Assembly (NCBI GenBank): GCA_947467625.1
Contig: CANIJN010000028.1
Location: 1-33,965 of the forward strand
Direction of reading: 5' to 3'
Source of the DNA: Opitutia bacterium
Lineage (GTDB): Bacteria > Verrucomicrobiota > Verrucomicrobiia > Opitutales > Opitutaceae
DNA length: 33,965 nucleotides
Made by a program: the position numbers and the translations under genes. The notes beneath the pieces are model-generated. The model searched no databases. It saw nothing but the letters and a program-made list of their open reading frames with translations, and was not told where the DNA came from. Shown one piece after another: positions 16,201-24,545 of the stretch; position 1 is the stretch's first letter; every line of letters begins with the position of its first letter.

Positions 16201-16863
16201 ATGGAAAATATCGGAATTCTTTTCGACTGGGATGGGGTGATTATCGACTCGTCGCGGCAGCATGAAGCGAGTTGGGCGCGGCTGGCCCGCGAGGAAGGGC
16301 GCGTGCTGCCGGAGGGGCATTTCAAGACCGGTTTCGGCAAGAAGAACGAATGGATCATTCCGCAGCTCTTGAATTGGGCGAGTGAGCCGGCGGAGGTGCG
16401 GCGGCTCTCGCTGCGCAAGGAGGCGGCGTATCGCGAGATCGTGGTGGAAAGCGGATTGAACGCGTTGCCCGGGGTGCGGGTATTCTTGGAGCGTCTGCGG
16501 GATGCTGGCGTGCCGACCTGCATCGGGTCTTCGACGCATCGCGAGAATATCACGACGCTCTTGGGCGTGCTCGGGTTCGAGGGATTGTTCGGCGGCATGG
16601 TGACGTCCGAGGATGTGGCGCACGGCAAACCGCATCCGGATGTATTTCTCAAAGCGGCCGCGAAGACGGGCGTCGCGCCCGAGTGGTGCGTCGTTTTCGA
16701 GGATGCATTCGCGGGGATTGAAGCGGGGCATGCGGGCGGGATGAAAGTGGTCGGGGTGGCGACGACGCACCCGGAGACGGAACTTACCGGTAAAGTGCAC
16801 CGGGTGGTGCACCGACTGGATGAGCTGACGGTTGCGGATTTGCGGGCGCTGGTTTTCGGTTGA
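16201..16863 (+). CDS. HAD-family phosphatase or phosphomutase (beta-PGM-like)
   Basis: A 220-residue haloacid dehalogenase-superfamily protein of subfamily I. Motif I is FDWDGVIIDS, with nucleophile Asp9 and acid/base Asp11. The cap domain spans about residues 17-80. Motif II is the Ser/Thr of IGSSTHRE, motif III the Lys of HGKPHPDVF, and motif IV the acidic pair of VFEDAFAGIEA. The pattern is that of beta-phosphoglucomutase, CbbY and phosphoglycolate phosphatase relatives, so the substrate is probably a small phosphorylated sugar or acid. It lies 2 bases after the membrane protein gene and 3 bases before uvrB, in one likely operon. No signal peptide is visible, so it should be cytosolic. 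Confidence 0.9.
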   Translation: MENIGILFDWDGVIIDSSRQHEASWARLAREEGRVLPEGHFKTGFGKKNEWIIPQLLNWASEPAEVRRLSLRKEAAYREIVVESGLNALPGVRVFLERLRDAGVPTCIGSSTHRENITTLLGVLGFEGLFGGMVTSEDVAHGKPHPDVFLKAAAKTGVAPEWCVVFEDAFAGIEAGHAGGMKVVGVATTHPETELTGKVHRVVHRLDELTVADLRALVFG

Positions 16864-16866
16864 GCG

Positions 16867-18915
16867 ATGCGTTTCAAGCTCGTCTCCGATTACCAGCCGA
16901 AGGGCGATCAACCGTTGGCGATTGCACAGCTCGTGGCCTCGGTGAATGCGGGGAACAAGCACCAGACCCTCTTGGGAGTCACGGGGTCGGGGAAGACGTT
17001 CACGATGGCGAACGTGATCGCGCAGACGCAGCGGCCGACGCTGATTCTCTCGCACAACAAGACGCTCGCGGCGCAGCTCTACTCGGAGTTTAAAAATTTC
17101 TTTCCCGAGAACGCGGTAGAGTACTTTGTCAGCTTCTACGATTTCTACCAACCGGAGGCCTACATTCCGTCGAGCGATACGTTCATCGAAAAGGATTCGT
17201 CGATCAACGAGGAGATTGAACGGATGCGGATCGCGGCTTCGAGTTCGCTGGTGTCGCGGAGGGACGTGATCGTGGTCGCCAGCGTGTCGTGTATCTACGG
17301 ACTAGGTTCGCCGGAAGAATTTTCCGAGATGCGCATTCCGTTGCGGCGCGGCGCGTCGTTGGGGCGACAGAAATTCTTGGAGAAGCTCGTCGATAATATC
17401 TATGAGCGAAACGACTACGAGTTGAAGCCCGGGCGGTTTCGGGTGCGGGGAGACACTGTGGACGTGATGCCGGCGTATCTGGAGCACGGGCTGCGTGTGG
17501 AATTTTTTGGGGATGACGTCGAAGGGTTGAGCGAGTTCGATCCCCTGACCGGCGAAGTGCTCCGCACGCTCGACCAGTTCGATCTCTACCCGGCGAACCA
17601 ATATGTGACGAGCCGTGGGAAACTGGAGCCGGCGATTCACGCCATTCGGGCGGAGCTTGATGAGCGCGTGGCGTTCTTCGAGAAGAACGGCCAATACTTG
17701 GAAGCGCAGCGGGTGCGCATGAGGACGAATTACGATTTGGAGATGCTGCAGGAAATGGGCTTCTGCAACGGCATTGAAAATTACTCGCGACATCTCACGG
17801 CGCGAAAGGCGGGGGAGCGGCCATTCTGTCTGATCGATTTTTTTCCGAAAGATTTTCTCCTGATGGTGGACGAGAGCCACGTGACCGTTCCGCAGATCGG
17901 CGGGATGTTCAACGGGGACAAAGCGCGCAAGACGACGTTGGTGAATTTTGGGTTCCGGCTGCCCTCGGCGTTGGACAACCGGCCGCAGAGCTTTGCGGAG
18001 TTTGAGCAGGTGACGGGGCAGACGCTCTATGTCTCGGCGACCCCGGCGGAGTTTGAACTTAAGAAATCGACGGTCATCGCCGAACAACTCATCCGGCCCA
18101 CGGGATTGATTGATCCGGAGATTGTGCTGCGGCCGACGAAGAACCAAGTGGAGCATCTCATCGGCGAGATCAAAGCGGCCACGGCGTTGGGGCAGCGCGT
18201 GCTCGTGACGACGTTGACGAAACGCCTGTCGGAAGATCTCACGAGTTATTTCCGAGAGGCGAAGATCCGGGTGGAGTATTTGCACTCGGATATCGATGCG
18301 ATCGAACGGGTCGAGATTCTGCGCAATCTGCGATTGGGGAATTTTGATGTGCTCGTCGGAATCAATCTCCTGCGCGAAGGGCTCGATCTGCCCGAGGTGG
18401 CACTGGTGGCGATCCTCGATGCGGACAAGGAAGGTTTTCTGCGCAGTGAAACGAGCCTCATCCAGACGGCGGGCCGGGCGGCGCGGCACATCGAAGGGCG
18501 GGTGATTTTCTACGCAGACAAAGAGACCGATTCGATCAAGCGCACGATGGCGACCGTGAAGTATCGCCGGGAAAAACAGATCGCCTACAACACGGAGCAC
18601 GGCATCACGCCGCGGAGCGTGATGCGCACGGCGCAGACGAGCCTGCGCGTTTACGATGGTTCCGGCGTGCGACCGGAGGATGAGCCGATGGTGGCGGAAA
18701 GTGCCGACGAGGTCGCGGCGGTCATCGCGGAGTTGGAGTTGGATATGCAGGAGGCCGCGGGGCGGTTGGAGTTCGAACGCGCGGCCCTGTTGCGGGATCA
18801 GGTGAATGCGCTGAAGAGCGGGGATTACCGGAAGGTGGCGCAGGCATCGTCCAAAGAATATCCGAAGTCCAAGGCGGGGGCGGGCGGGACGAAGGGGCGG
18901 AAGTCGCGTCGGTGA
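16867..18915 (+). CDS. uvrB: Excinuclease ABC subunit B
   Basis: A 682-residue UvrB, the usual length. It is the DNA-damage verification helicase of nucleotide excision repair, loaded by UvrA, with UvrC cutting afterwards. The Walker A loop is GVTGSGKT (37-44). The strand-separating beta-hairpin region is YDFYQPEAYIP (91-101). The DEAD-like motif appears as VDESHVTVPQ, and the helicase C-terminal motifs include VGINLLREGLDLPEVALV and QTAGRAARH. The C-terminal UVR domain that binds UvrC is present (AAGRLEFERAALLRDQVNAL), followed by a Lys/Gly-rich tail. ATG 16867 lies 3 bases after the phosphatase stop. No LexA-type operator is evident in front, so its expression probably depends on the promoter of the upstream membrane protein gene. 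Confidence 0.98.
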   Translation: MRFKLVSDYQPKGDQPLAIAQLVASVNAGNKHQTLLGVTGSGKTFTMANVIAQTQRPTLILSHNKTLAAQLYSEFKNFFPENAVEYFVSFYDFYQPEAYIPSSDTFIEKDSSINEEIERMRIAASSSLVSRRDVIVVASVSCIYGLGSPEEFSEMRIPLRRGASLGRQKFLEKLVDNIYERNDYELKPGRFRVRGDTVDVMPAYLEHGLRVEFFGDDVEGLSEFDPLTGEVLRTLDQFDLYPANQYVTSRGKLEPAIHAIRAELDERVAFFEKNGQYLEAQRVRMRTNYDLEMLQEMGFCNGIENYSRHLTARKAGERPFCLIDFFPKDFLLMVDESHVTVPQIGGMFNGDKARKTTLVNFGFRLPSALDNRPQSFAEFEQVTGQTLYVSATPAEFELKKSTVIAEQLIRPTGLIDPEIVLRPTKNQVEHLIGEIKAATALGQRVLVTTLTKRLSEDLTSYFREAKIRVEYLHSDIDAIERVEILRNLRLGNFDVLVGINLLREGLDLPEVALVAILDADKEGFLRSETSLIQTAGRAARHIEGRVIFYADKETDSIKRTMATVKYRREKQIAYNTEHGITPRSVMRTAQTSLRVYDGSGVRPEDEPMVAESADEVAAVIAELELDMQEAAGRLEFERAALLRDQVNALKSGDYRKVAQASSKEYPKSKAGAGGTKGRKSRR

Positions 18916-19428
18916 GGCTGTGGGCTGCGGCACGGCAGAGCGGCGGGGCAGAGCAAGGTTGCCTCGAGTGACATCGAAGCAGGGGTTCTGGAACCGTCTG
19001 TTGACTGGAAGCGCCCTGCACGTTCCACGATTGCGACCTCAGCGATCCTCGCCCTCGGATAGTTGGCTTCCCGCCGGCAAGGCCATTTCTTATCCCAATG
19101 TCTCGTGATATTTGGACGATCGTCGAAACCCCGCTCGCTCACGCTCGCAGCTACCGGCGGTCAAAAACGCACATGACGTGGGTATGACCTGCGAGCTCCG
19201 CTCAAACGGATGAACGACCCCGTGTAGCGCCGGGCCTCGTCCCGAAAATCTTGGTGGACGAGGCTGCTGACTGGGTGAGGGACGTTGCCGCAAACGAGTA
19301 TTCCCTCCGGAGTTGGCAGGAGCGGGCGCGGATGCATCCGTCTTTCCTAACGAGGTGTGGTGGCGGAAACGGAGCGTTCGGGGAGGCGCATGTCGTGAAG
19401 AGATCGACGCGACGAAACTAGGCTCGGG
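18916..19428. other. 513-base convergent intergenic region with one strong hairpin
   Basis: No convincing gene is present between the convergent uvrB and hpt genes. The clearest element is the 9-bp inverted repeat gcctcgtcc (19234-19242) / ggacgaggc (19256-19264) with a 13-base loop. It lacks a T-run but sits where a bidirectional end could be. On the minus strand, 19320-19172 stays open in a frame reading GILVCGNVPHPVSSLVHQDF, with no family that I recognise. A gctcgctcacgctcgc segment at about 19134-19149 may be an interspersed repeat. The other short open stretches have the composition of shadow frames. Confidence 0.5.
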
Positions 19429-19998
19429 TTACCCGTGGATTTTTTGCCGGGAGGCTTTGAGGACTCCGATGTGGGTGAGGTTGCGGTAACGCTCTGCGAA
19501 ATCGAGTCCGTAGCCGACGACGAACTTGTCGGGAATTTCGAAACCGACGAGATCGGCCTCGAAGGGGATCTGACGGCGGCCTTTTTTGTCGAGCAATACA
19601 CACACCCGGAGACTGGCGGGACTCATGCCGCGCACCATACCAGCGATGAGTGAAAGGGTTTTTCCGGTATCCAGAATATCGTCGACAATCAGAACGTGGC
19701 GGTCGGTCACATCGAGGGTGAGGCCGTGGACCAGTTTCGGCGCGCTGTGGGACTCGGTGGCGCTGCCGTAACTGGTGGTGCGGATGCAGTCGAGCCGGAT
19801 GGCATTATCGACTTCGCGGAGCAGGTCGGCGGTGAAGAGGATGGCCCCGTTCATGATCGCGACGACGGTGATTTCTTCGTTGCCGTAGATGCGCTTGAGC
19901 TCGCGACCGAGGGATTTTACGCGGCGGCTGATTTGCGCCTTGGTCACAAGAACGCTCTCGAGATCAGGGTGCATGGAAGGCTTTTTTTTCGCGGGCAT
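19429..19998 (-). CDS. hpt: Hypoxanthine phosphoribosyltransferase
   Basis: A 189-residue type I phosphoribosyltransferase. It converts hypoxanthine or guanine and PRPP to IMP or GMP in purine salvage, in the cytosol. The PRPP-binding motif is VLIVDDILDTGKT (102-114), with the expected acidic pair. An active-site flexible-loop segment is TTSYGSATES, and a catalytic-loop segment is VAIMNGAILF. The C-terminal part has VGFEIPDKFVVGYGLDFAERYRN, the purine-binding Phe/Asp segment of the hpt family. ATG 19998 gives a short Lys-rich N-terminus (MPAKKKPSMHP); the ATG at 19974 is an alternative. It is transcribed alone, convergent with uvrB and divergent from the ABC ATPase gene. Confidence 0.97.
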   Translation of the reverse strand: MPAKKKPSMHPDLESVLVTKAQISRRVKSLGRELKRIYGNEEITVVAIMNGAILFTADLLREVDNAIRLDCIRTTSYGSATESHSAPKLVHGLTLDVTDRHVLIVDDILDTGKTLSLIAGMVRGMSPASLRVCVLLDKKGRRQIPFEADLVGFEIPDKFVVGYGLDFAERYRNLTHIGVLKASRQKIHG

Positions 19999-20111
19999 GG
20001 AGGCGGATGTTGAGAGTGGAGCGCTGAGCGAGGAGAGTGAGGGAGGAAAGCGTGGAGAGGCAGGGTGGAGTGGGGCGAGGCAAAGTTGCGGGGCGGCCTG
20101 GGGTAATTCTT

Positions 20112-20140
20112 TTGACAGGGCCGGAGGCTGGACCTTGCTT
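20112..20140 (+). promoter_or_regulatory. Candidate sigma-70 promoter of the ABC ATPase gene
   Basis: TTGACA (20112-20117) is followed by a 17-base spacer and TTGCTT (20135-20140). The -35 box is perfect and the -10 box is poor. It would start transcription about 15 bases before the ATPase ATG at 20162. The location, in the 163-base divergent gap between hpt and the ATPase gene, fits. Confidence 0.45.
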
Positions 20141-20161
20141 CAACGGGCGGTTTCCGCAGGC

Positions 20162-21232
20162 ATGATTTCAATTCGTATTCAGAAGCTGACGAAGCGTTTT
20201 GGTCTGGTCACAGCCTTGCACGATCTTGATCTGGCGATTGAGCCGGGTGAGCTTTTTTTCCTGCTGGGTCCGAGTGGTTGCGGAAAAACCACCCTGCTGC
20301 GGAGCTTGGCGGGTTTTTATATTCCGGAGGAGGGGACTATTTTTTTTGGCGCAGACGATGTAACGCGATTGGCACCGCACAAACGGAATACGGGAATGAT
20401 GTTTCAGGGCTACGCCCTCTGGCCGCACCTGACGGTGGCGGAGAACGTGGCGTTCGGCCTCGAGGAGAGAAAAGTCGTACGGGATGAGGTGAAACGGCGC
20501 GTGGGAGAGGCGTTGGAGTCGGTGCGGATGGGTTCCTATGCGGAGCGCAAACCCAACCAGCTCTCCGGCGGTCAGCAGCAGCGGGTGGCGTTGGCGCGGG
20601 CGCTGGTGGTCCGGCCGCGGTGTCTGCTTCTCGATGAGCCGCTGTCAAATTTGGACGCAAAGCTGCGGTTGGAAATGCGCACGGAAATCAGGAGGGTGTG
20701 CAAGGAGTTCGCGTTGACCGCGGTGTATGTGACCCATGACCAGAAGGAGGCGCTGTCGGTCTCGGATCGCATGGCGATTCTCGACGGGGGACGCATCCGA
20801 CAAGTGGGTACGGCGCGGGAGGTTTACCGTCGGCCGACGTGCAAGCTAGTCGCGAATTTCATCGGGGAGACTGATTTTATGGAGGGGCAAGTCGTTGGCG
20901 CCGACCGTGGCGGTGTCGTGGTGGAGACGGCTTTAGGGCGATTTCACGGCGTACTGGGTAACTTGACGCGGGTTCCGAGTGTGGGTGCGAAGGTCACGCT
21001 GTCCGTGCGACCGGAGTGTTGGACGCTGAGTCGCGAGGCTCCGGAGCGCAACGGTGTGAAAGGCCGGATCGGCGCGTGTGTTTACCTAGGGGAAACAGCG
21101 CAGTATGATTTTTGTACGGGTGAGCAGACGTTGAGAATTATCGAGCTGAATCCACGCTTCCTCGACCAAGCGGGGCGCGGTGAACTTTTTGCGAGTGCGG
21201 CGCCGGAAGACGTCGTGGTTTTGACGGAATGA
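20162..21232 (+). CDS. ABC transporter ATP-binding protein (Fe3+/polyamine/MalK-like type)
   Basis: A 356-residue ATPase of an importer. Walker A is LLGPSGCGKTT (35-44), the Q-loop is MMFQGYALWPH, the signature is LSGGQQQR (134-141), Walker B is CLLLDEPLSNLD (154-165), and the switch His is in VYVTHDQKEA. The C-terminal third (about 240-356) is a TOBE/OB-type regulatory domain (VTLSVRPECW, CVYLGETAQYDF). This architecture belongs to ferric iron, putrescine, sulfate/molybdate and MalK ATPases, with FbpC- or PotA-like the closest feel. Start ATG 20162 begins exactly at the conserved MISIRIQKLTKRFG. A longer in-frame opening from 19889 overlaps hpt and is not credible. The solute-binding protein starts 10 bases after the stop. 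No permease is present in the window. Confidence 0.93.
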   Translation: MISIRIQKLTKRFGLVTALHDLDLAIEPGELFFLLGPSGCGKTTLLRSLAGFYIPEEGTIFFGADDVTRLAPHKRNTGMMFQGYALWPHLTVAENVAFGLEERKVVRDEVKRRVGEALESVRMGSYAERKPNQLSGGQQQRVALARALVVRPRCLLLDEPLSNLDAKLRLEMRTEIRRVCKEFALTAVYVTHDQKEALSVSDRMAILDGGRIRQVGTAREVYRRPTCKLVANFIGETDFMEGQVVGADRGGVVVETALGRFHGVLGNLTRVPSVGAKVTLSVRPECWTLSREAPERNGVKGRIGACVYLGETAQYDFCTGEQTLRIIELNPRFLDQAGRGELFASAAPEDVVVLTE

Positions 21233-21242
21233 GCGAAGTGCG

Positions 21243-22844
21243 ATGTTAAAGCCGCTCTGCATCCTCGCGGCGTTGGTGGCGACGGTAGCTTTGCCGTTCG
21301 CATTGCGGCCGGAGCGCCGGGTGCTCGGTGGAGCGGACGACACGGTGGTCATCATTACTCCTCACAACGAGGCTACTCGTCAGGAGTTCGGTCGAGGTTT
21401 TCAGGCCTGGTATCGGGCGAGGACGGATCGAAGTGTCACGGTGGATTGGAGAGTGGTGGGCGGGACGAGCGAGATTACGCGAGTCATCGAAGGGGCCTAT
21501 AATGCGGCGTTTGAGCGGCACTGGACTGCCAAGGCAGGGAGGACGTGGAGTGCGGAGATTCAGGCTGGCTTTGTGAATCCGAAGCTTCCGGTCGACGCGC
21601 CGGAGGTGGTGCGAGCAGCACGGGCGGAATTTCTGGCTTCTGCGGTGAGTGGTGGCATCGACGTTTTTTTTGGAGGAGGCAGCTACGATTTTATGCGGCA
21701 TGCGCAGGCAGGAAGGATTGTGCCCGCCCGTGTGAGGACGACGCATCCCGAGTGGTTTTCCGATGCGGTGATACCGCGGACCTTTGCCGGGGAGCAGTAT
21801 TGGGATGACGCCGGGTGTTGGGTCGGAACCGTGCTGAGCAGTTACGGGATTCTCTACAACGTCGATGCGCTGGGGCGGTTGGGCCTGAAGCCACCGGAGA
21901 CGTGGCAAGAACTCGGTGATCGACCTTACATGGGGCAGTTGGCGCTGTGTGATCCGACGAAGAGCAGTTCGATGGCGAAGGCGTTTGAGAACATCGTGCA
22001 GCAGGAGATTTGGCGGACCACCGGTGGAGCGAGTGAGGAGGCAAAGCGGCACGCGATTCGGAGTGGTTGGGCGGCGGGTTTGAATACGTTGCAGCGGCTC
22101 GCGGCGAATGCGCGTTATTTTACGGACTCGTCGCAGAAGCCGCCGATCGATGTGGGGCAGGGCGACTGTGCGGCGGGTATCTGTATCGATTTCTACGGTC
22201 GCGCCCAGGCGGAAGCGGTGGCGGTCCGGGGCGTGGCGCGGCTTGGTTTCGTGACTCCGCGAGGAGGCACGGTGAATTCGGTCGATCCTATCGCGCTCTT
22301 GCGCGGCGCGCCGCACCGCGAAGCAGCGGAGTTGTTCATTGAATACACGCTGACGCCCGCTGCGCAAAAACTTTGGAATTTTAAGCCGGGCACGCCGGGT
22401 GGGCCGACGCAGTTTGCACTGCGACGATTGCCTGTACGCCGCGATTTCTACGATCAGGGAGAGTGGAAACCGCTGCGCAGCGACCCGGAAGCTGCACCGT
22501 ATTCGGATCCCGCTCCGCTCGTGTATCGGCCGGAGTGGACGGCGCACTTGATTCGCGAATTGGCGTTTGTGGTGCGGGTGATGTGCCTCGATAGCCATGC
22601 GGAACTGAAGGCGGCGATGCGGACGATCAACGAACTGGGGCCACAGGACCGACCACGGCGCGATGCGGCGATGGCGAAGCTTTTAGACGTGGGCGTGGTC
22701 GATTACGAAAACGTCAACGGGCGGATTCGCCAGACGCTCAACGCAAGGAACAAGGTTGATGAAGTGCGTCTCGCGACCGAGTTGGGCGAGCTGTTTCGAC
22801 GGCAATATCGCGAAGCCGATCGGATCGCGCGCGGCGAAAATTAA
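21243..22844 (+). CDS. Long extracellular solute-binding protein, membrane-anchored
   Basis: A 533-residue protein. The N-terminus MLKPLCILAALVATVALPFA is hydrophobic, with no lipobox and no clean signal-peptidase site, so it may be kept as a membrane anchor. The body is a periplasmic binding fold of the FbpA/family 1 type: VVIITPHNEATRQEFGRGFQ at the start, DVFFGGGSYDFMRHAQAGRI, YGILYNVDALGRLGLKPPETW and LALCDPTKSSSM, and later TPRGGTVNSVDPIALLRGAP. These are the usual positions of Fe3+-type binding proteins. About 130 residues follow the core (from about residue 400), including a helical tail (ELKAAMRTINELGP), longer than the family's normal 330-380. It lies 10 bases after the ATPase gene. 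The ligand is not readable; metal chelates or phosphorylated sugars are possible. Confidence 0.85.
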   Translation: MLKPLCILAALVATVALPFALRPERRVLGGADDTVVIITPHNEATRQEFGRGFQAWYRARTDRSVTVDWRVVGGTSEITRVIEGAYNAAFERHWTAKAGRTWSAEIQAGFVNPKLPVDAPEVVRAARAEFLASAVSGGIDVFFGGGSYDFMRHAQAGRIVPARVRTTHPEWFSDAVIPRTFAGEQYWDDAGCWVGTVLSSYGILYNVDALGRLGLKPPETWQELGDRPYMGQLALCDPTKSSSMAKAFENIVQQEIWRTTGGASEEAKRHAIRSGWAAGLNTLQRLAANARYFTDSSQKPPIDVGQGDCAAGICIDFYGRAQAEAVAVRGVARLGFVTPRGGTVNSVDPIALLRGAPHREAAELFIEYTLTPAAQKLWNFKPGTPGGPTQFALRRLPVRRDFYDQGEWKPLRSDPEAAPYSDPAPLVYRPEWTAHLIRELAFVVRVMCLDSHAELKAAMRTINELGPQDRPRRDAAMAKLLDVGVVDYENVNGRIRQTLNARNKVDEVRLATELGELFRRQYREADRIARGEN

Positions 22845-22869
22845 TCAGAGCGCGATGGGCGCGCGTGAG

Positions 22870-22894
22870 GAAACGTAGGGTCACGTTTCTCTTC
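22870..22894. terminator. Putative bidirectional terminator between convergent genes
   Basis: The inverted repeat gaaacgt-agggtc-acgtttc (22870-22889) has a 7-bp stem and 6-base loop, followed by tcttc. It lies 26 bases after the solute-binding protein stop, in a 270-base gap before the convergent rpe stop. The T-run is weak, so the call is moderate. Nothing else is recognised in 22845-23114, apart from a minus-strand open stretch of Arg/Leu-rich helix without a start. Confidence 0.4.
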
Positions 22895-23114
22895 GGGGCG
22901 GTCGGGCGACGTTAGCCAGGCCGGGGTCGCGGTGCGGTGCGTGCACGGAGGCGTCGCAGAGTGAGCTGCAGGCGTTGCACGCGGAGGTCGGCGTGGAGCG
23001 CCGAGACGTCGCGGAGCGCGGGGTGGTCGGAAAGTGATGTCGCCGGCGTGGTGGGATTCGTGCGACACGAGGAGCGCGAGGACGCGCCGGCGAGCCTACC
23101 AAGACGCGGGCCGG

Positions 23115-23780
23115 TCAGAGGCGGGCGAAGGCGGCGGCGAAGGCGGGCTGGTCGTGGGCCTTGAAGAATGCAGTGCCGGCCACGAAGGTGTCCGCGCCGG
23201 CGGCGTGGCAGTTGGCACCGGTGGCGAGGTCAACCCCGCCGTCCACTTCGAGGCGAAAGGCGAGCGAGCGTTCGCGGCGCCACGTAGCGAGTTGCGTGAG
23301 CTTGGACAGCATGTCGCGGCGGAAGGGCTGGCCACCGAAGCCGGGCTGGACGGTCATGACGAGGATGAGGTCGACTTGGGCGAGGAACGGTTCAACGGCG
23401 CTGACGGGCGTGCCGGGGTTGAGCACGAGGCCGTTGAGGCAACCGAGGGAACGGATGCGGGCGAGGGTGGCGGCGTGATCGAAAGCCGGTTCGATGTGAA
23501 TGCTGATGAGATTGGCGCCGGCCTGCGCAAAGGCTTCGATGTAGTACTGTGGAGCGGACAGCATGAGATGGGTGTCGAAGAAAAGTTTCGAGCCCGCCCG
23601 GCGGAGGGCGGCAAGGGTCTCGGGGCCGAAGGTGAGGTTGGGGACGAAGTGTCCATCCATGATATCGCAGTGCAGCCAGGTGAGGCCCAGGTCGGCAACG
23701 AGGCGGGCGCTGGCGGCGAGATTGGCGTGGTCGCCGGCGAGGAGGGATGGTGCGAGGATCGGGGCGTGCGGCGGGGACAT
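23115..23780 (-). CDS. rpe: Ribulose-phosphate 3-epimerase
   Basis: A 221-residue TIM-barrel enzyme that interconverts ribulose 5-phosphate and xylulose 5-phosphate in the pentose phosphate pathway. The signatures are ILAPSLLAGD at the N-terminus, LHCDIMDGHFVPNLTFGP (36-53) with metal-binding His37 and Asp39, FFDTHLML with His71, MTVQPGFGGQ (phosphate and loop), and LEVDGGVDLATG with the second metal-binding Asp. The length is normal. It is the last gene of a long minus-strand operon, with the lptE-like gene 147 bases upstream. That gap holds an inverted repeat at 23830-23857 but no clear terminator. The plus-strand reading frame opposite is a shadow. Confidence 0.97.
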   Translation of the reverse strand: MSPPHAPILAPSLLAGDHANLAASARLVADLGLTWLHCDIMDGHFVPNLTFGPETLAALRRAGSKLFFDTHLMLSAPQYYIEAFAQAGANLISIHIEPAFDHAATLARIRSLGCLNGLVLNPGTPVSAVEPFLAQVDLILVMTVQPGFGGQPFRRDMLSKLTQLATWRRERSLAFRLEVDGGVDLATGANCHAAGADTFVAGTAFFKAHDQPAFAAAFARL

Positions 23781-23927
23781 GGCGATGCAGAGAGTGCGGG
23801 CAGCGCGTGGAAAATCTCAACCTTGGACTGAGTGATGGTGGCTGCGATTCATCACTCTTATCACGAAGCGGGCTGCGCGGAAGCGAGTCATCCCGCTACG
23901 CGGAAGCGCAGAAGGGATCGGTTCTCC

Positions 23928-24455
23928 TCACCACACGTCGAGGGCGGCGTGGGTAACTTTGGTGGCGAGGGACTCGGCGAGCAGCGGCAGCGTTTGATAT
24001 TCGCTTTGCAGCTGGCCGCTGTCGGTGAAGACCTCGCGGTGGACTTCGATGGGGCGGTTCTCGAAGAGAATTTTGTGGCCGCGTTGGTCGCGGAGGGTCG
24101 CCGCGGTGGTGAGCGTGACGTTAAATTTTCGAGCCAGACCGGTGTCGCCTTCGCGGACGGTCAAGATATCTCGGCGGTAAGAGGTGATGGTAATCGCCAG
24201 GGTGGCGTCGGCGGCCTCGGGGGAATTGACGAGGCTGATGCGGGCGTCACGTGCGAAGGCCTCGCGGAGCTGGGTCGAGAGCAAGGCGCGGGCTTGCGGG
24301 ACAAGCGTTTTATTTTCAACGGGCTCAATGTAGAGCGTGCTGAACGTGAGCTTGCCGGGTGTGCCGGTACCGAGTTGGTAGTGCGAGCAGCCCGGGCCGG
24401 AGAGAAGGGCGAGGAGGAGACAGAGTACGGAGAACAGAGGACGGAGGACGTACAT
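23928..24455 (-). CDS. lptE: LptE-like outer-membrane lipoprotein
   Basis: A 175-residue lipoprotein starting MYVLRPLFSVLCLLLALLSG, with lipobox LSGPGC and the lipidated Cys at residue 23. The mature part starts SHYQLGTG, close to the conserved GYxL start of LptE, and includes the TLYIEPVENKTLVP strand and a helix-strand pattern ending ESLATKVTHAALDVW. LptE plugs the LptD barrel and helps insert lipopolysaccharide into the outer membrane. ATG 24455 is chosen because of the lipobox; an upstream in-frame extension runs through a dispersed intergenic repeat and is rejected. It follows the bamD-like gene by 90 bases. Confidence 0.8.
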   Translation of the reverse strand: MYVLRPLFSVLCLLLALLSGPGCSHYQLGTGTPGKLTFSTLYIEPVENKTLVPQARALLSTQLREAFARDARISLVNSPEAADATLAITITSYRRDILTVREGDTGLARKFNVTLTTAATLRDQRGHKILFENRPIEVHREVFTDSGQLQSEYQTLPLLAESLATKVTHAALDVW

Positions 24456-24461
24456 GGACTG

Positions 24462-24490
24462 GATTCTTCGGCTGCGCTCAGAATGACAAA
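24462..24490. repeat. Dispersed intergenic repeat (TGTCATTCTGAGC...GAAGAATC type)
   Basis: On the minus strand the element contains gtcattctgagcg and then gcagccgaagaatc. It matches from memory a very common intergenic repeat core found in many bacterial phyla, often mis-translated as CHSERSE-like peptides. It sits only 6 bases upstream of the lptE-like ATG, so it forms most of that gene's leader. Confidence 0.7.
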
Positions 24491-24545
24491 AGCGGGCGGG
24501 CCGCCAGGGCTCTCGAATAAAGCGACCCGGGCGGTCGCGCACCCC

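Noticed and set aside
19889-20161. A longer N-terminus for the ABC ATPase
   Set aside because: It overlaps the hpt start region and the promoter candidate, whereas the family's N-terminus begins at the ATG at 20162.
22841-23102. Small minus-strand Arg/Pro-rich frames after the solute-binding protein gene, considered as a missing permease
   Set aside because: They are too short, have no hydrophobic helices, and overlap a terminator-like hairpin.
23034-23831. A 265-codon plus-strand frame opposite rpe
   Set aside because: It is the antisense shadow of a fully conserved ribulose-phosphate 3-epimerase gene.
23830-23857. Terminator between the lptE-like gene and rpe
   Set aside because: The 8-bp stem has a 12-base loop and no T-run on either strand, so it is only a weak inverted repeat.
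24456-24542. N-terminal extension of the lptE-like protein (CHSERSRRIQ-type peptide)
   Set aside because: It is the translation of a dispersed intergenic repeat; the signal peptide and lipobox begin at the ATG at 24455.
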